A DNA stretch of 51,756 nucleotides from RGIG464 sp045599585 (GTDB lineage Bacteria; Myxococcota_A; Bradymonadia; UBA4248). Shown piece by piece: positions 51,731-51,756 of the stretch; position 1 is the stretch's first letter, and each line of letters opens with the position of its first letter. The notes beneath the pieces were generated by a model. It searched no databases and was not told the origin of the DNA. It was given only the letters and a program-made list of their open reading frames with translations. Made by a program: the position numbers and the translations under genes. Location: assembly GCA_045599585.1 (NCBI GenBank), contig JAZRWH010000016.1:1-51756 (forward strand), written 5' to 3'.

Positions 51731-51756
51731 AGAATGAGAATAAGAAAAGTATAAAA

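Overview
The window (about 46% GC by eye) looks like chromosomal DNA from a Myxococcota-like ('deltaproteobacterial') lineage of unusually low GC. The basis is a combination of traits: many cysteine-rich secreted lipoproteins, thrombospondin-type-3 calcium repeats, MYXO-CTERM-like tails (Cys, one membrane segment, Arg-rich end) on two exported proteins, a membrane Ser/Thr kinase, a type IV prepilin peptidase and a giant TPR protein. Species cannot be assigned from this sequence alone.

Layout. 1-4300: edge of a possible gene, a serine beta-lactamase-like lipoprotein, ybeY with an exported protein of unknown function, and an orphan contractile-tail tube protein. 4.4-7.3 kb: a two-gene minus-strand unit, an RqcH/NFACT-type ribosome quality-control factor and a HARE-HTH protein with a degenerate Mrr-like domain. 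7.7-13.4 kb: two large exported cysteine-rich proteins. 13.6-18.3 kb: housekeeping proteostasis block tig, clpP, clpX and then pyrH. 18.3-26.3 kb: further exported proteins (Stig1/GLUG lipoprotein, trypsin-like protease), udp and an unknown Pro-rich protein. 26.6-36.4 kb: an RNase II/R-type enzyme, a lipoprotein resembling FAM20-type secretory kinases, prepilin peptidase, a transmembrane Ser/Thr kinase, a single-domain response regulator and a beta-propeller protein. 36.5-39.0 kb: gyrB. 39.6-51.1 kb: one 3,835-residue TPR protein. 51.5-51.7 kb: no ORF but dense nested stem-loops, a candidate structured RNA.

The most unusual signal is not a gene. Nearly every longer intergenic gap carries short imperfect palindromes of one design: outer GC-rich stem, a single bulged G (GTAT on one arm, ATAG on the other), inner stem, small loop. 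At least 16 recognisable copies occur in both orientations. Four of them sit inside a longer composite element of about 56 bp with a second GGGGG/CCCCC hairpin, and six are clustered behind the RNase gene, where one appears to serve as its terminator. A conserved unpaired base in a hairpin is what Y1/HUH transposases of the IS200/IS605 and RAYT/REP type recognise, so a non-autonomous REP-like family is the leading idea. No transposase is present in the window.

Starts were refined using Shine-Dalgarno spacing, promoter position and family N-termini. Several genes use non-ATG starts (clpX TTG, response regulator TTG, beta-propeller GTG).
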